This document shows positions 18,054-27,192 of a stretch of DNA of 64,000 nucleotides, piece by piece (the first letter of the stretch is position 1; each line of letters starts with the position of its first letter). Origin of the DNA: JAMLHH01 sp037189845 (GTDB lineage Bacteria > Bacteroidota > Bacteroidia > Chitinophagales > JADIYW01); the NCBI GenBank assembly GCA_037189845.1, contig JBBCIS010000009.1, forward strand, positions 124,001 to 188,000. The letters run 5' to 3'. The notes under the pieces were generated by a model, which worked only from the letters and a program-made list of their open reading frames with translations, was not told the DNA's origin and did no database searches. The translations under genes and the position numbers were made by a program.

Positions 18054-18152
18054 CTATGGAAATGAAATTTTCAAGAGAGTCCAATGCCCCAAATTACTGA
18101 TATAATCAGCAATAGCTTTCTTTGCCCATTTTACTTTTTGGATTTGAGCCAT
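18054..18152 (-). pseudogene. Truncated RelE/ParE-type toxin remnant
   Basis: A 32-codon frame starting with ATG inside the last 22 bases of the antitoxin gene, the usual overlap in such operons. It encodes a protein whose start, QKVKWAKKAIADYISNLGHW, resembles the N-terminus of RelE/ParE toxins, then stops at TAG (18054-18056). The remaining two thirds of a toxin are missing, and the orphan coiled-coil gene ends only 30 bases further on. The match is short and made by eye. Confidence 0.45.
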
Positions 18153-18370
18153 GCATCCACTTTATTTTGTACATCTTCATTACTTACCAATCTATCAGCT
18201 TGTATGTCATTTTCAGCCTCTTCCAAAAGCAAAAGCTCCTCATCTGAAAAATCACAGACTTTCATATTTACTTTCGACTCCAAAATTGTGTCAATCATAC
18301 TTAACACACTTTGGTCAGCAAATTCCAATTGAAGTTTGATTTTTTCTCTAAATTCCGTAGTAGTAAGCAT
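18131..18370 (-). CDS. Antitoxin-like small protein, partner lost
   Basis: About 79 residues from the ATG at 18370 (MLTTTEFREKIKLQLEFADQ); an ATG 12 codons earlier (18406) is possible. An N-terminal helical domain and a C-terminal DIQADRLVSNEDVQNKVDAW match the general layout of ParD-like antitoxins of Bacteroidota, where this C-terminal helix wraps a RelE/ParE toxin. The overlapping downstream toxin frame is truncated, so it may now be an orphan or a solitary regulator. Homology judged by eye. Confidence 0.55.
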   Translation of the reverse strand: MLTTTEFREKIKLQLEFADQSVLSMIDTILESKVNMKVCDFSDEELLLLEEAENDIQADRLVSNEDVQNKVDAWLKSKK

Positions 18371-18472
18371 CTCTAAATTTACTAAATACTGATTAAAAAA
18401 GGGCAATTAAATACAAAACCGTTAAATCTACTGCTGACATAATTATATTTATATCGTTCTTATTATAAATAC

Positions 18473-18904
18473 CTATTCAACCATAGCATTCCCCTCATCC
18501 AGACAATTTTCGCAGATGCCTTTTGCGAAAAATCTGATTTCATCTATTCTGAAAGTCGCCTGTAAATGCTGAGGAATCACAATATCTTCTTTGCAGGTCG
18601 TCTGTTTGCAAATCTTACAATAGAAATGCAGATGCGATTCACGATGTGGTTTTCCATCACATTCGTCCTCACATAGCTTGTACTTGGTGGTGTGATTTTC
18701 CTGAATGCTGTGTACAATACCATTTTCCTTAAAAGTTTTCAGTGTGCGGTATATCGTAATTCTGTCAGCCTGATGAAAATGCTGCTCAATTTCTCCCAGT
18801 GAAAGTGCCGATTCCTGCTCGTTCAGATAGTCATATACGAGTATCCGCATGCTGGTGGGTCTGGTTTTCTTTTTCAGTAATTTATCTTCTGTAGCCTGAT
18901 TCAT
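18473..18904 (-). CDS. Fur-family metal-responsive repressor
   Basis: About 143 residues from the ATG at 18904 (MNQATEDKLLKKKTRPTSMR); an ATG seven codons earlier is possible. It has the Fur winged helix (SLGEIEQHFHQADRITIYRT) and the metal-binding dimer domain with ESHLHFYC, CKIC and CENC, the two CxxC pairs binding a structural zinc. Its place within a Zn/Cd/Co efflux cluster suggests zinc-dependent control of the neighbours, but Zur, Fur and PerR-like roles cannot be told apart here. It lies 120 bases downstream of the CzcB gene on the same strand. Confidence 0.88.
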   Translation of the reverse strand: MNQATEDKLLKKKTRPTSMRILVYDYLNEQESALSLGEIEQHFHQADRITIYRTLKTFKENGIVHSIQENHTTKYKLCEDECDGKPHRESHLHFYCKICKQTTCKEDIVIPQHLQATFRIDEIRFFAKGICENCLDEGNAMVE

Positions 18905-19024
18905 GAGATTTGAATTTAAAAACACATAGTCACATAGATTTCATAGGGTTTCTGAATCCGTTTGCGATAAACCTCTACAATTTCTAATGTGCCTATGTGT
19001 TGAAAAAATATATTTAACCAGCCA

Positions 19025-20359
19025 TTAGTGCGCATGAGCATGACCTCCGCTGTCGCTCATTTTTGCATTGATAAAAAATGCTCCTTTCACTACCACTTTA
19101 GCGTTGGCGGGAATTTCTGAAACTGTAGTGATTGCTGTATATCCCATATCCGTTGTCCCTTTGACAATTTCTATTTTTTGAAAATTGGTCACAATCTGCT
19201 CTTTGGCGTGGGCAGCTGCTTCTTTTTCATCCTGATGTGCATGTCCGGACTCGCCCTCATCATGTGCATGTCCATGGTCATCGTGACCATCTTCTTTGTG
19301 AACGGGAGCTTTTTTATCCGTCTGTATGAAAATATAGTATTTACCATCCGCTTCTACGATAGCATCATTGGGAACGGCAGACATCAGAACATTTTCCAGA
19401 CTGATGGTTCCGGTGATATTCATGCCATCTATCAAGCCGGATTTATTTCCGATAACATTGCTGTGTATTGCAATGGTTTTGCTTTGATTTTCAAACGAGG
19501 CTCCGATTGAAAATACTTTTGCGGTATAAACGGTCGTAGGATTATTGGTCACTGTAAAGTTGATAGCCTGGCCTACTTTCACTTTCGGCAAATCTTTTTC
19601 AAAAACCTGTAAATCCAGATGCAATGAGGTGTTGTCCACTATTTCAGCTACCGGTGATGAGACGTCTACATAACTACCTATCATGGAAAATACATCGCTG
19701 ATAGTGCCATTGATAGGACTGGTGACGAGTAAAGCATTTTTGAGATTAGCATCACTGACAGAATTCGGCTGGATGCCCATCATCTGTATCTGCTTCTGCA
19801 AGGATGCTTTTCTAGTACGCAAAGTATTGATTTCGGAAGTTGCAGTCTGAAGATTTCTGACAGTTCCTGCATTCCCCTCGTTCAACTCTTTCTGGCGTTG
19901 CAACTCCTGTTCGGCGAGTGTGATTTTGCTACCGATGGTCAGATATTCCTCCTGTAACTGGATGAATTGCGGATTTTCTATCACGGCTATCACTTGACCT
20001 TTTTTGACCCAATCACCGACCTGTACGTTCAGTTTGGTAATCACTCCGCCATACAAAGAGGTAGCGTTGGCTTTATTGTTATTAGGAACTCTCAGAATGC
20101 CGTTGGCTTTGAATGTTGCTGTGAGATTTTTCTGTTCTACAGTTCCCATTGTGATTCTTACAGCATTGATTTGCTCCTGGGTCAGTGATGCGATATCTGA
20201 AGATTCTTCTTCATGATTTTCAGCTGTAGTTCCTGTTTTTTCTGAACCGTGGTCGTGTCCGTCACCTTCTTTATGTTCGTGACAAGCGGTAGCCATGAAT
20301 GCCGCTGCGAGCACGAATGCGACTGTTTTTATCTGAATGAAATGGATTTTCATAACCAT
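19025..20359 (-). CDS. czcB: RND efflux periplasmic adaptor, CzcB/CusB-like
   Basis: 444 residues. The N-terminus has a lipoprotein signal (cysteine in AAFMATAC). His-rich patches follow the lipobox (HEHKEGDGHDHGSE) and recur near the C-terminus (HDDHGHAHDEGESGHAH and a terminal GGHAHAH). Between them lie the lipoyl-like and coiled-coil hairpin of membrane-fusion proteins (VQVGDWVKKGQVIAVIENPQ) and a beta-barrel domain. It links the inner-membrane pump to the outer-membrane channel and may hand over metal through the His patches. It starts directly after the stop of the CzcA-TolC gene with no gap, so the two are translated from one message. Confidence 0.9.
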   Translation of the reverse strand: MVMKIHFIQIKTVAFVLAAAFMATACHEHKEGDGHDHGSEKTGTTAENHEEESSDIASLTQEQINAVRITMGTVEQKNLTATFKANGILRVPNNNKANATSLYGGVITKLNVQVGDWVKKGQVIAVIENPQFIQLQEEYLTIGSKITLAEQELQRQKELNEGNAGTVRNLQTATSEINTLRTRKASLQKQIQMMGIQPNSVSDANLKNALLVTSPINGTISDVFSMIGSYVDVSSPVAEIVDNTSLHLDLQVFEKDLPKVKVGQAINFTVTNNPTTVYTAKVFSIGASFENQSKTIAIHSNVIGNKSGLIDGMNITGTISLENVLMSAVPNDAIVEADGKYYIFIQTDKKAPVHKEDGHDDHGHAHDEGESGHAHQDEKEAAAHAKEQIVTNFQKIEIVKGTTDMGYTAITTVSEIPANAKVVVKGAFFINAKMSDSGGHAHAH

Positions 20360-23300
20360 CTATTTGTTTATAATTGAGTAAATAGATACAACAGATTCGT
20401 TGACCTGCTGTATGCTTTTTAAGTAATTGAGTTGGATATCTGTCACGGTTTGTAGCGTAAAAAGATATTCTATGTATGAGATATCTCCGGTTTTGTAAGC
20501 CAATTGAGATGACTGAATGATTTCATCTGCATTTTTCAATGCTTTGTCTCTGTAATACTGATATTGTGCGACATCCTGCTGGTACTGGTTCAGGCGGTTA
20601 TCCAGCTCTGTTTGGAATTGCTGTTGCTGCCACTGAGCAGTCATTTCAGTAGATTGTTTCTGCAATTCTAGTGAACGGACTTTGGATTTCGTCGCTCCGA
20701 ATGTCAACGGAATAGCAACTCCGATATCGAAATAACTGAACCTCTGCCCTCTTCCGTAATAATTTTCTACTCCGTTTTTTTCGAGTGGACCTATCAGGGA
20801 AATATTATTATATCCGAGTGTAAAATCAGGCAATCCGCTTGCACGCTGTACTTTCTGATTCTGCTCTATCACTTTTGCTTCCTGATACAATGCCTGAATC
20901 TGCGGATGATTGGCAATGGATGCACTATCTATCGTCCCGCTGAACGACATCGGTTCATAAGCATTATTTTCCTGTATCTGAAAATCTTCTTCTGTCTGCA
21001 TGAGTGTTTTCAGGTTTTTGTATGCATTCTGGCGAAAGATTTCATTCTGTCTGTATAGTAGCTCTATCTCCCCGAGCTTGGTTTCTGCGGTGCTGATATC
21101 TATTTTTTTCGTATCTCCGGCTTTATATCTCAATTCTGCAATTCTCACAAAATCAATATAGATCTCTTCCAGAGCCTTTAGTTTTTCAGCATTATGTTCC
21201 AGATATTCCAATTGGTAAAAGTATGTACGTACTTGTCTTTTCAACTCCAATTCTGACAATTGCTTCAACCACTCTTTACCTTTTACCTGCTCGTTAATCA
21301 GATTTTTTCTTGCTCCGAATAAAGACGGGAAAGGTATCGTCTGAGATATCATCACTCCGTCATTGAACTCAAATCCTTCATTGTTTCCAAACTGAAAATT
21401 CACTCCCATTTTAGGCAATTCTCTTGAAGTTTTTGACAGACTTTGCTCTGACTGGATATCTAATGCTTTAGATTTTATCTCAGGATTGTTTTTTAAAGCA
21501 AGTTCTATTGCGCTTTCTACTGTTATTGTCTGTTGTTGTCCCTGAACAAGCAAAGGACTTATCAATGTGAACAGAAAAATAGTCACAGCCGTTTTCATTG
21601 GTTTTCCTCCTCTGAAATTTACTTTGGAATTAAAAATAATGTACAATAGCGGCAGAACGAACAAGGTCAGAAAAGTTGCTGTCACCAGACCACCAATCAC
21701 TACTGTAGCCAATGGTTTCTGCACTTCTGCTCCGGCACTGGTACTGATAGCCATCGGTAAAAATCCGAAAGAAGCCACCATTGCTGTCATCAATACAGGT
21801 CGCAAACGGGTCTTTGTCCCTTCGTACACTCTCTGAAGCACATCTGTCATGCCTTCTTTTTCCAGCTGATTGAATGTGCCTATCAATACGATTCCATTCA
21901 AAACCGCAACTCCAAACAATGCTATAAATCCGATTCCCGCACTAATACTGAACGGCATATCTCTCAGCAACAAAGCAAATACTCCTCCGATTGCACTCAT
22001 AGGTATAGCTGTAAAAATCAATCCGGCCTGCTTAAACGAACGGAATGTGAAATACAACAAGGTAAAAATCAGCAACAGCGACACCGGAACTGCTATCAGT
22101 AATCTGTCACTGGCTTTTTTCAGATTTTCAAACTGACCGCCATAAGTATAATAATATCCTGGTGGCAACGGCACATTTTCGAGCTTCTCCTGAATCTCTT
22201 CTACCACACTTTGTACATCTCTTCCCGATACATTAAATCCGATAACAATTCTTCTTTTCCCTGCTTCACGGCTGATTTGCGCAGGGCCAAGCTTATAGCT
22301 GATTTGCGCTACCTGAGATAGCGGTATCTGAATATCTGTCCGTGTCGGAATCATCAGATTGCTGACATCCTCAATGCTGTTTCTATGTGTGCTGTCCAAT
22401 CTGACGACCAAATCAAATCTTCTTTCATTTTCATAAATCTGACCGGCACTTTTCCCTGCAAAAGCTGTGCTCACTACGTCATTGACATCTTTTATCGTCA
22501 AGCCATAATTGGCAATTCTTGTGCGGTCGTATTCAATATTTATCTGTGGTAAACCACTCACCCGCTCTACCTGAGGAGCCGTAGTACCTGAGACTTTCTG
22601 AATCACTTCACTCACCTGCTGCGCATAGACAAGCAGGGAATCCAGATTTTCTCCAAAAATTTTCACCGCCACATCCTGACGGATACCTGTCATCAATTCA
22701 TTGAATCGCATCTGTATCGGCTGATTTTTCTCAAAAAACACACCCGGTATCACTTCCAGCTTTTCCATCATGGCATCTGCCAGCTCGTTGTAGGACTTGC
22801 CGGAAGTCCATTCTTTCTGAGGTTTTAAGACGACCATCAAGTCTGTAGCTTCCGGCGGCATCGGGTCAGTAGGTACTTCTGCAGCACCGGTTTTCCCGAC
22901 GACCATTTTCACTTCGTCAAACTCCCTGATAATTCGTGATGCCTGCATAGAGGTCTCTATACTCTGGCTGAGTGAGCTCCCCTGTGGCAAAATGCAATGA
23001 AATGCAAAATCTCCTTCCTGTAACTGAGGGATAAATTCTCCACCCATATTTCTGAACAACAGCACCGCAATAATGAAAATACCGACCGTCGCACTTACAA
23101 TAATATATTTGAACCGGATGGCTTTTTGAAGTAATGGCTCATAAATTTTATGCAGCGCATCCATCATTTTATCACTGAAAGATTTCTTATGATTTCCTGT
23201 TTTAGGTAAGAAAAGTGCACACATCATCGGGATGTATGTCATAGATAAAATCAACGCTCCGAAGATGGCAAACCCAACAGTTTTAGCCATAGGTGTAAAC

Positions 23301-24715
23301 ATTTTTCCCTCTACTCCTACCAATGTCAGAATAGGGATATACACTATCAGAATGATAATTTCCCCGAAAGCGGCACTCGTACGGATTTTGGATGCAGACT
23401 GAAAAACTTCTTCATCCATCTCTTGCTGAGTCAGCTTGTGAACAGTTTTTCGTAAACCCAGATGATGCATGGTTGCTTCTACAACTATCACAGCACCATC
23501 GACTATCAAACCGAAATCTATTGCTCCCAGACTCATCAGATTGGCACTCACTCCGAATACGTTCATCATACCCAGCGCAAACAATAACGACAACGGAATA
23601 GCAGATGCTACTATCAGACCTGCACGAAGATTTCCCAGAAACAAAACCAGCACAAAGATGACTATCAATGCTCCTTCTATCAGGTTTTTTTCGACTGTAC
23701 CGATGGCTCTGCCTACCAAATCTGTTCTGTCCAGATAAGGCTCTATCACCACATCATCCGGCAAAGATTTCTGAATGGTCGGAAGCTTTTCTTTGATGCG
23801 ATTGACGACTTCATTGCTATTTTCACCTTTGAGCATCATCACCACACCACCTACTGCATCGACTTCTCCGTTATAGGTCAAAGCTCCATACCGAACTGCA
23901 CTTCCGAATCTGGCCTCAGCTACATCTTTTATAAAAACAGGTACAATTCCTGTCGTTTTCACAGCAATATTTCCTACATCTTCCAGTGAGGTCAGCAGCC
24001 CGATTCCCCTGATAAAATAGGCATTGGGCTTTTTATCAATATAGGCTCCTCCGGTATTCTGATTGTTCATCTCCAGAGCAGTGAATATATCAGGAATGCT
24101 CACTCCCATCGCTCTTAACCTGTCCGGATTGACAGCTACTTCATATTGTTTCAGCTCTCCTCCGAAGCTGTTCACCTCTGCAATACCCGGTGTCCCATAT
24201 AATTGTCGGGCAACAATCCAGTCCTGCATGGTACGCAAATCCTTTGCATCGTATTTATCCTCGCTCCCTTTTTTGGGGTGAATAATATACTGATACACTT
24301 CCCCGAGACCTGTGCTGACAGGAGCCAACTCAGGTGTACCTATTCCTTCCGGAATTTTATCTACAGCCTCTTTCAGCCGTTCATTGATGAGTTGTCTGGC
24401 AAAATAGATATCGACATCTTCCTCAAAAACAACTGTCACCACCGAAAGTCCGAATCTGGAAATACTTCTGATTTCTTCAATTTTTGGAACATTGGCAATG
24501 CTTTGCTCTATAGGGAAAGTTACCAGCTGTTCTACCTCCTGACCTGCCAGCGTAGGACAAGAAGTAAATATCTGTACCTGATTGTTGGTAATGTCAGGCA
24601 CTGCATCTATCGGTAATTTCGTGGCACTCCATACGCCCCAAATCACCAACATCAGCGTCATGATACCAATAATAATTTTGTTATTGATACTAAAATGTAT
24701 GATTTTATCTAACAC
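20360..24715 (-). CDS. czcA: CzcA-type heavy-metal RND pump fused to a TolC-like channel
   Basis: 1451 residues. Residues 1 to about 1035 form a complete heavy-metal RND transporter with 12 membrane segments. The fourth segment carries D400, D406 and E413 (DFGLIVDGAVIVVE), the proton-relay pattern of Co/Zn/Cd pumps rather than copper/silver ones. From codon 1040 a second protein begins: Met, a signal-peptide-like helix (MKTAVTIFLFTLISPLLVQG) and about 390 residues of TolC-family outer-membrane factor (SAIELALKNNPEIKSKALD). Such fusions are known in Bacteroidota. The join carries an internal AGAGGAGG seven bases before the ATG at 21598, so the channel part may also be translated alone. Confidence 0.93.
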   Translation of the reverse strand: MLDKIIHFSINNKIIIGIMTLMLVIWGVWSATKLPIDAVPDITNNQVQIFTSCPTLAGQEVEQLVTFPIEQSIANVPKIEEIRSISRFGLSVVTVVFEEDVDIYFARQLINERLKEAVDKIPEGIGTPELAPVSTGLGEVYQYIIHPKKGSEDKYDAKDLRTMQDWIVARQLYGTPGIAEVNSFGGELKQYEVAVNPDRLRAMGVSIPDIFTALEMNNQNTGGAYIDKKPNAYFIRGIGLLTSLEDVGNIAVKTTGIVPVFIKDVAEARFGSAVRYGALTYNGEVDAVGGVVMMLKGENSNEVVNRIKEKLPTIQKSLPDDVVIEPYLDRTDLVGRAIGTVEKNLIEGALIVIFVLVLFLGNLRAGLIVASAIPLSLLFALGMMNVFGVSANLMSLGAIDFGLIVDGAVIVVEATMHHLGLRKTVHKLTQQEMDEEVFQSASKIRTSAAFGEIIILIVYIPILTLVGVEGKMFTPMAKTVGFAIFGALILSMTYIPMMCALFLPKTGNHKKSFSDKMMDALHKIYEPLLQKAIRFKYIIVSATVGIFIIAVLLFRNMGGEFIPQLQEGDFAFHCILPQGSSLSQSIETSMQASRIIREFDEVKMVVGKTGAAEVPTDPMPPEATDLMVVLKPQKEWTSGKSYNELADAMMEKLEVIPGVFFEKNQPIQMRFNELMTGIRQDVAVKIFGENLDSLLVYAQQVSEVIQKVSGTTAPQVERVSGLPQINIEYDRTRIANYGLTIKDVNDVVSTAFAGKSAGQIYENERRFDLVVRLDSTHRNSIEDVSNLMIPTRTDIQIPLSQVAQISYKLGPAQISREAGKRRIVIGFNVSGRDVQSVVEEIQEKLENVPLPPGYYYTYGGQFENLKKASDRLLIAVPVSLLLIFTLLYFTFRSFKQAGLIFTAIPMSAIGGVFALLLRDMPFSISAGIGFIALFGVAVLNGIVLIGTFNQLEKEGMTDVLQRVYEGTKTRLRPVLMTAMVASFGFLPMAISTSAGAEVQKPLATVVIGGLVTATFLTLFVLPLLYIIFNSKVNFRGGKPMKTAVTIFLFTLISPLLVQGQQQTITVESAIELALKNNPEIKSKALDIQSEQSLSKTSRELPKMGVNFQFGNNEGFEFNDGVMISQTIPFPSLFGARKNLINEQVKGKEWLKQLSELELKRQVRTYFYQLEYLEHNAEKLKALEEIYIDFVRIAELRYKAGDTKKIDISTAETKLGEIELLYRQNEIFRQNAYKNLKTLMQTEEDFQIQENNAYEPMSFSGTIDSASIANHPQIQALYQEAKVIEQNQKVQRASGLPDFTLGYNNISLIGPLEKNGVENYYGRGQRFSYFDIGVAIPLTFGATKSKVRSLELQKQSTEMTAQWQQQQFQTELDNRLNQYQQDVAQYQYYRDKALKNADEIIQSSQLAYKTGDISYIEYLFTLQTVTDIQLNYLKSIQQVNESVVSIYSIINK
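21596..21611 (-). promoter_or_regulatory. Internal Shine-Dalgarno and start codon in the fusion gene
   Basis: On the minus strand AGGAGG is followed after seven bases by ATG (21598-21596), in frame with the RND part. A signal peptide follows that ATG. Strong ribosome sites are rare in this window, so its exact placement at the domain join is notable. Confidence 0.6.
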
Positions 24716-24782
24716 GATTATCTGTTATACTTGAATGAAAGAATAATAGGAAAATGAGTAATTGAGCTGTAGCGAAGCGAAA

Positions 24783-24807
24783 TCCCGATGAGGTAACGAA
24801 ATCGGGA
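24783..24807. repeat. Small inverted repeat upstream of the efflux operon
   Basis: TCCCGAT and ATCGGGA lie 11 bases apart, in the leader between the DUF6660 gene and the CzcA-TolC gene. It could be an mRNA hairpin; no regulator is implied. Confidence 0.4.
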
Positions 24808-24975
24808 AATAGGCAAGATTGCAAATCAGCAATAAGCAAGGTAACTAAGGTGGTTGAGGTTCTCGAAACCACCTGTCTAAATGTTATCGAAATCTAGAAA
24901 TACTAAGTTATTGCTGACAAAAGTGCAAACGCTCCATTACTCTTTAACGGACATACTATTGGCTGTCCGCCCTGA

Positions 24976-25299
24976 CTATACCTTAGGAGGTTGCCAGATA
25001 TTATCGTGATAATGAGAGATAAAAGATTCCTCTTGGGAGAAAAGTTTCTGAGCCACGTAATACTCTTCTGCAGGAGATTGTATGTATCTGGTCAGATTAA
25101 CTTCAAAAAATGAAATAATAGAGCCACAGCAATTGCACAAACAAAATGGTGAACAGAAATCATCTTTGTGGTCATGTTCATGGTGGTCAGCCATTTCTGT
25201 ATGAGAGATTTGTTCTTCACGCAAATGCATAGCATCACTGCATGGCACCAGTGCTAATGCCATGAAGTATATACTGAACAAAAGTGCTATCACTCTCAT
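24976..25299 (-). CDS. DUF6660-like small secreted protein
   Basis: 107 residues: a signal peptide (MRVIALLFSIYFMALALVPC), then a His-rich segment (MADHHEHDHKDD) and a Cys cluster (CSPFCLCNCCGS). This matches the small DUF6660-type proteins that precede CusA/CzcA operons in Bacteroidota; a periplasmic metal-binding or sensing role is inferred from the His and Cys residues. It is the first gene on the minus strand before the CzcA-TolC gene, separated by a 260-base leader that contains a small inverted repeat. Confidence 0.75.
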   Translation of the reverse strand: MRVIALLFSIYFMALALVPCSDAMHLREEQISHTEMADHHEHDHKDDFCSPFCLCNCCGSIISFFEVNLTRYIQSPAEEYYVAQKLFSQEESFISHYHDNIWQPPKV

Positions 25300-25512
25300 G
25301 CATGCAAAGCTAAATAAAAGATAAATAGCACACTCACTCTGCTATAGGAATGTTTATATTATTCACACTTTTTATACAAGTGCAACATTGCTGCAAAAAG
25401 TCGCCAAAAGATATTCCTCCTATTCTTCTTTAATAAATCTCTAAAACCATTTTCAAACATCTTTTTAATGTTTATGTCACAAAGCATCGCCCATAGTTCT
25501 ACAGTTTTTCAA

Positions 25513-25520
25513 TAAATTTG
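25513..25520 (+). promoter_or_regulatory. -7 box of rpiB, predicting a leaderless message
   Basis: TAAATTTG matches TAnnTTTG exactly and ends only four bases before the rpiB ATG (25525). Transcription would start at or within the start codon. Confidence 0.55.
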
Positions 25521-25524
25521 AGGC

Positions 25525-25968
25525 ATGCAATTTCCTAAAATAGTAGCCATCGGTTCTGACCATGCCGGATTTGAATATAAATCTGCATTGATTCAGTTTT
25601 TACAAGGTAAAAATATCGAAGTAAAAGATTTCGGCACAGACAGCCTGGCATCTGTGGACTATCCGGATTATGTACATCCGCTTTGTCAGTTTATAGAAGA
25701 GGGAAATGCTGATTTCGGAATTTTAATCTGTGGTTCTGCCAACGGTGTAGCTATCACTGCAAACAAGCATCAACAAATCAGAGCCGCGCTTTGCTGGGAA
25801 AATGAAATTGCTGCACTTGCCAGACAACATAACAATGCCAATGTGGTTTGTATTCCGGCAAGATTTATCAGTACAGATGAAGCACAAAAAATTGCTGAAA
25901 CATTTTTATCTACAGACTTTGAGGGAGGTCGTCATCAAAACCGTGTAGATAAAATTTCCTGCTTTTAA
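25525..25968 (+). CDS. rpiB: Ribose-5-phosphate isomerase B
   Basis: 147 residues, RpiB/LacAB family, interconverting ribose 5-phosphate and ribulose 5-phosphate in the pentose phosphate pathway. The start GSDHAGFEYK holds the phosphate-binding Asp-His. The active-site segment LICGSANGVAITANK has Ser where many RpiB proteins carry Cys (CGTGIG/CGSG... variants). The later HNNANVVCIPARF is the conserved Asn segment, and the C-terminal FEGGRHQNRVDKI is typical. Full length. The promoter box lies so close that the message may lack a leader. Confidence 0.93.
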   Translation: MQFPKIVAIGSDHAGFEYKSALIQFLQGKNIEVKDFGTDSLASVDYPDYVHPLCQFIEEGNADFGILICGSANGVAITANKHQQIRAALCWENEIAALARQHNNANVVCIPARFISTDEAQKIAETFLSTDFEGGRHQNRVDKISCF

Positions 25969-25976
25969 ATAGGTAT

Positions 25977-26140
25977 AGCGTATTGAGTCCTAAGTATTGA
26001 GACTGCTAACGCAAAAGAAATTACGAAGTAAGATTTTTGATGTACAAATTTGCTATCGCAACCGATGCAGCAAAAACGAGCGTGTCTGCCGAGGCGGATG
26101 CTATGCGGAAGAGAAAGGTGGTCTATCGTCCGTTGACTGT
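25977..26140. repeat. Intergenic repeat-rich segment between convergent genes
   Basis: It starts with GTATTGAGTCCTAAGTATTG, similar to words at 11660-11680 and 59952-59975, and contains the palindrome-like TCTGCCGAGGCGGA at 26085-26098. GC-richer than the flanks, no coding capacity. It is one of several related fragments. Confidence 0.4.
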
Positions 26141-26150
26141 AGTCTAAAAA

Positions 26151-26810
26151 TTATTCGATTGCTCTGTTCAGGAAATTGATAAAAGGAAATAACAATTCTG
26201 AATCTTTTATCACTTGTTGAACGAAATCTTTACTCAATACTTCTTCATCAGTATATGATTTGCTGAAAGTAAAAGATTTCAATTTGAGAATCTCTATAGC
26301 GGGATGGTCAGCTTCATAATCTTTCGGAGCTTTCTTCAGCGCATACTCTCTGTCTAATTCACCGAATGTATTTTTCAGATTTTTCTCATTAATAATAGAA
26401 AGAAATTCATCCAGATTATAGTCAATCTCTTGACGGATTGCTTTTAATTCATCAGCTTCGGGAGCCCACTTCCCGGCAGCCATAAAACTTTTTCCCGGCT
26501 CAAAATGAAGATACCATCCTGCCCATTTTGCAGTTCTTCCACCTCTCCCTATTGCCATACCGATGTGTGTTTTATAGGGTGTTTTATCCTTTGAAAACCG
26601 AACATCTTTATATATCCTGAAAATGGCTTTTTTAGGGTCATTCTCTGCAATGAGTGCATCTTGTTTGCCTAATGCGTCCTTCCATTCTCCTACCAGTACC
26701 TGAGCATTTTCTACTATCTTATCGTACTGCTTTTTATTTTCCTGAAACCATTCTCTATGGTTGTTCTCTTCTAATTTTGAGAAGAAATTCAACATACTTT
26801 TATCCAGCAT
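26151..26810 (-). CDS. DUF2461 domain protein
   Basis: About 219 residues from the ATG at 26810 (MLDKSMLNFFSKLEENNHRE), where family homology starts; an ATG 14 codons upstream lacks homology. Conserved motifs are NNHREWFQENKKQYD, FRIYKDVRFSKDKTPYKTH and GWYLHFEPGKSFMAAGKWAP. The family (also TIGR02453) is widespread and uncharacterised. Cytoplasmic by appearance. The gene is convergent with rpiB across a repeat-rich spacer. Confidence 0.88.
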   Translation of the reverse strand: MLDKSMLNFFSKLEENNHREWFQENKKQYDKIVENAQVLVGEWKDALGKQDALIAENDPKKAIFRIYKDVRFSKDKTPYKTHIGMAIGRGGRTAKWAGWYLHFEPGKSFMAAGKWAPEADELKAIRQEIDYNLDEFLSIINEKNLKNTFGELDREYALKKAPKDYEADHPAIEILKLKSFTFSKSYTDEEVLSKDFVQQVIKDSELLFPFINFLNRAIE

Positions 26811-26998
26811 ACATTTAGTTCTTAGTCCATACAAATTAAGATACTTATTCACTAAAATGCACTTTCGGGAATTATAAAATAAATGGCAATAGTAAAATTC
26901 CTGTGGAAGAAACGAACAGCAAATGACCTCGAAGAGCGGTGTCTTGAGCCTGCCGAAAGGGTCAAATCTATATAGTATACTTGGTCGGAGATTGTATT

Positions 26999-27015
26999 CG
27001 ACTCTTACAGAGTCG
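26999..27015. repeat. Short perfect inverted repeat
   Basis: CGACTCT-TAC-AGAGTCG in the spacer upstream of pdxH. Palindromic hairpin, not followed by a T-run. Confidence 0.45.
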
Positions 27016-27048
27016 CATGTCGTGTCATTCCCTTTTCTATAAACATTG

Positions 27049-27066
27049 AATCCGCCGCGGCGGATT
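27049..27066. repeat. 18-bp perfect palindrome
   Basis: AATCCGCCGCGGCGGATT, all GC in its centre within AT-rich DNA. Similar words occur at 26085-26098, 36365-36402 and near 60010-60023, suggesting a repeat family rather than a local operator. Confidence 0.55.
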
Positions 27067-27192
27067 ATTTATCGTGTACACAACAAAATCCAACTCAAAA
27101 CTTTCAACAAAAAATTTAGTATTGCCAAATACAATCCGACAATGCTTATTTAAGAGTAATTGGTAATTTTAGAAGCGTAAAAAGGATGTATC

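Noticed and set aside
24976..25299. Calling the DUF6660-like protein a CopZ-type metallochaperone
   Set aside because: No ferredoxin-like fold or MxCxxC motif; the protein is secreted and the Cys cluster differs.
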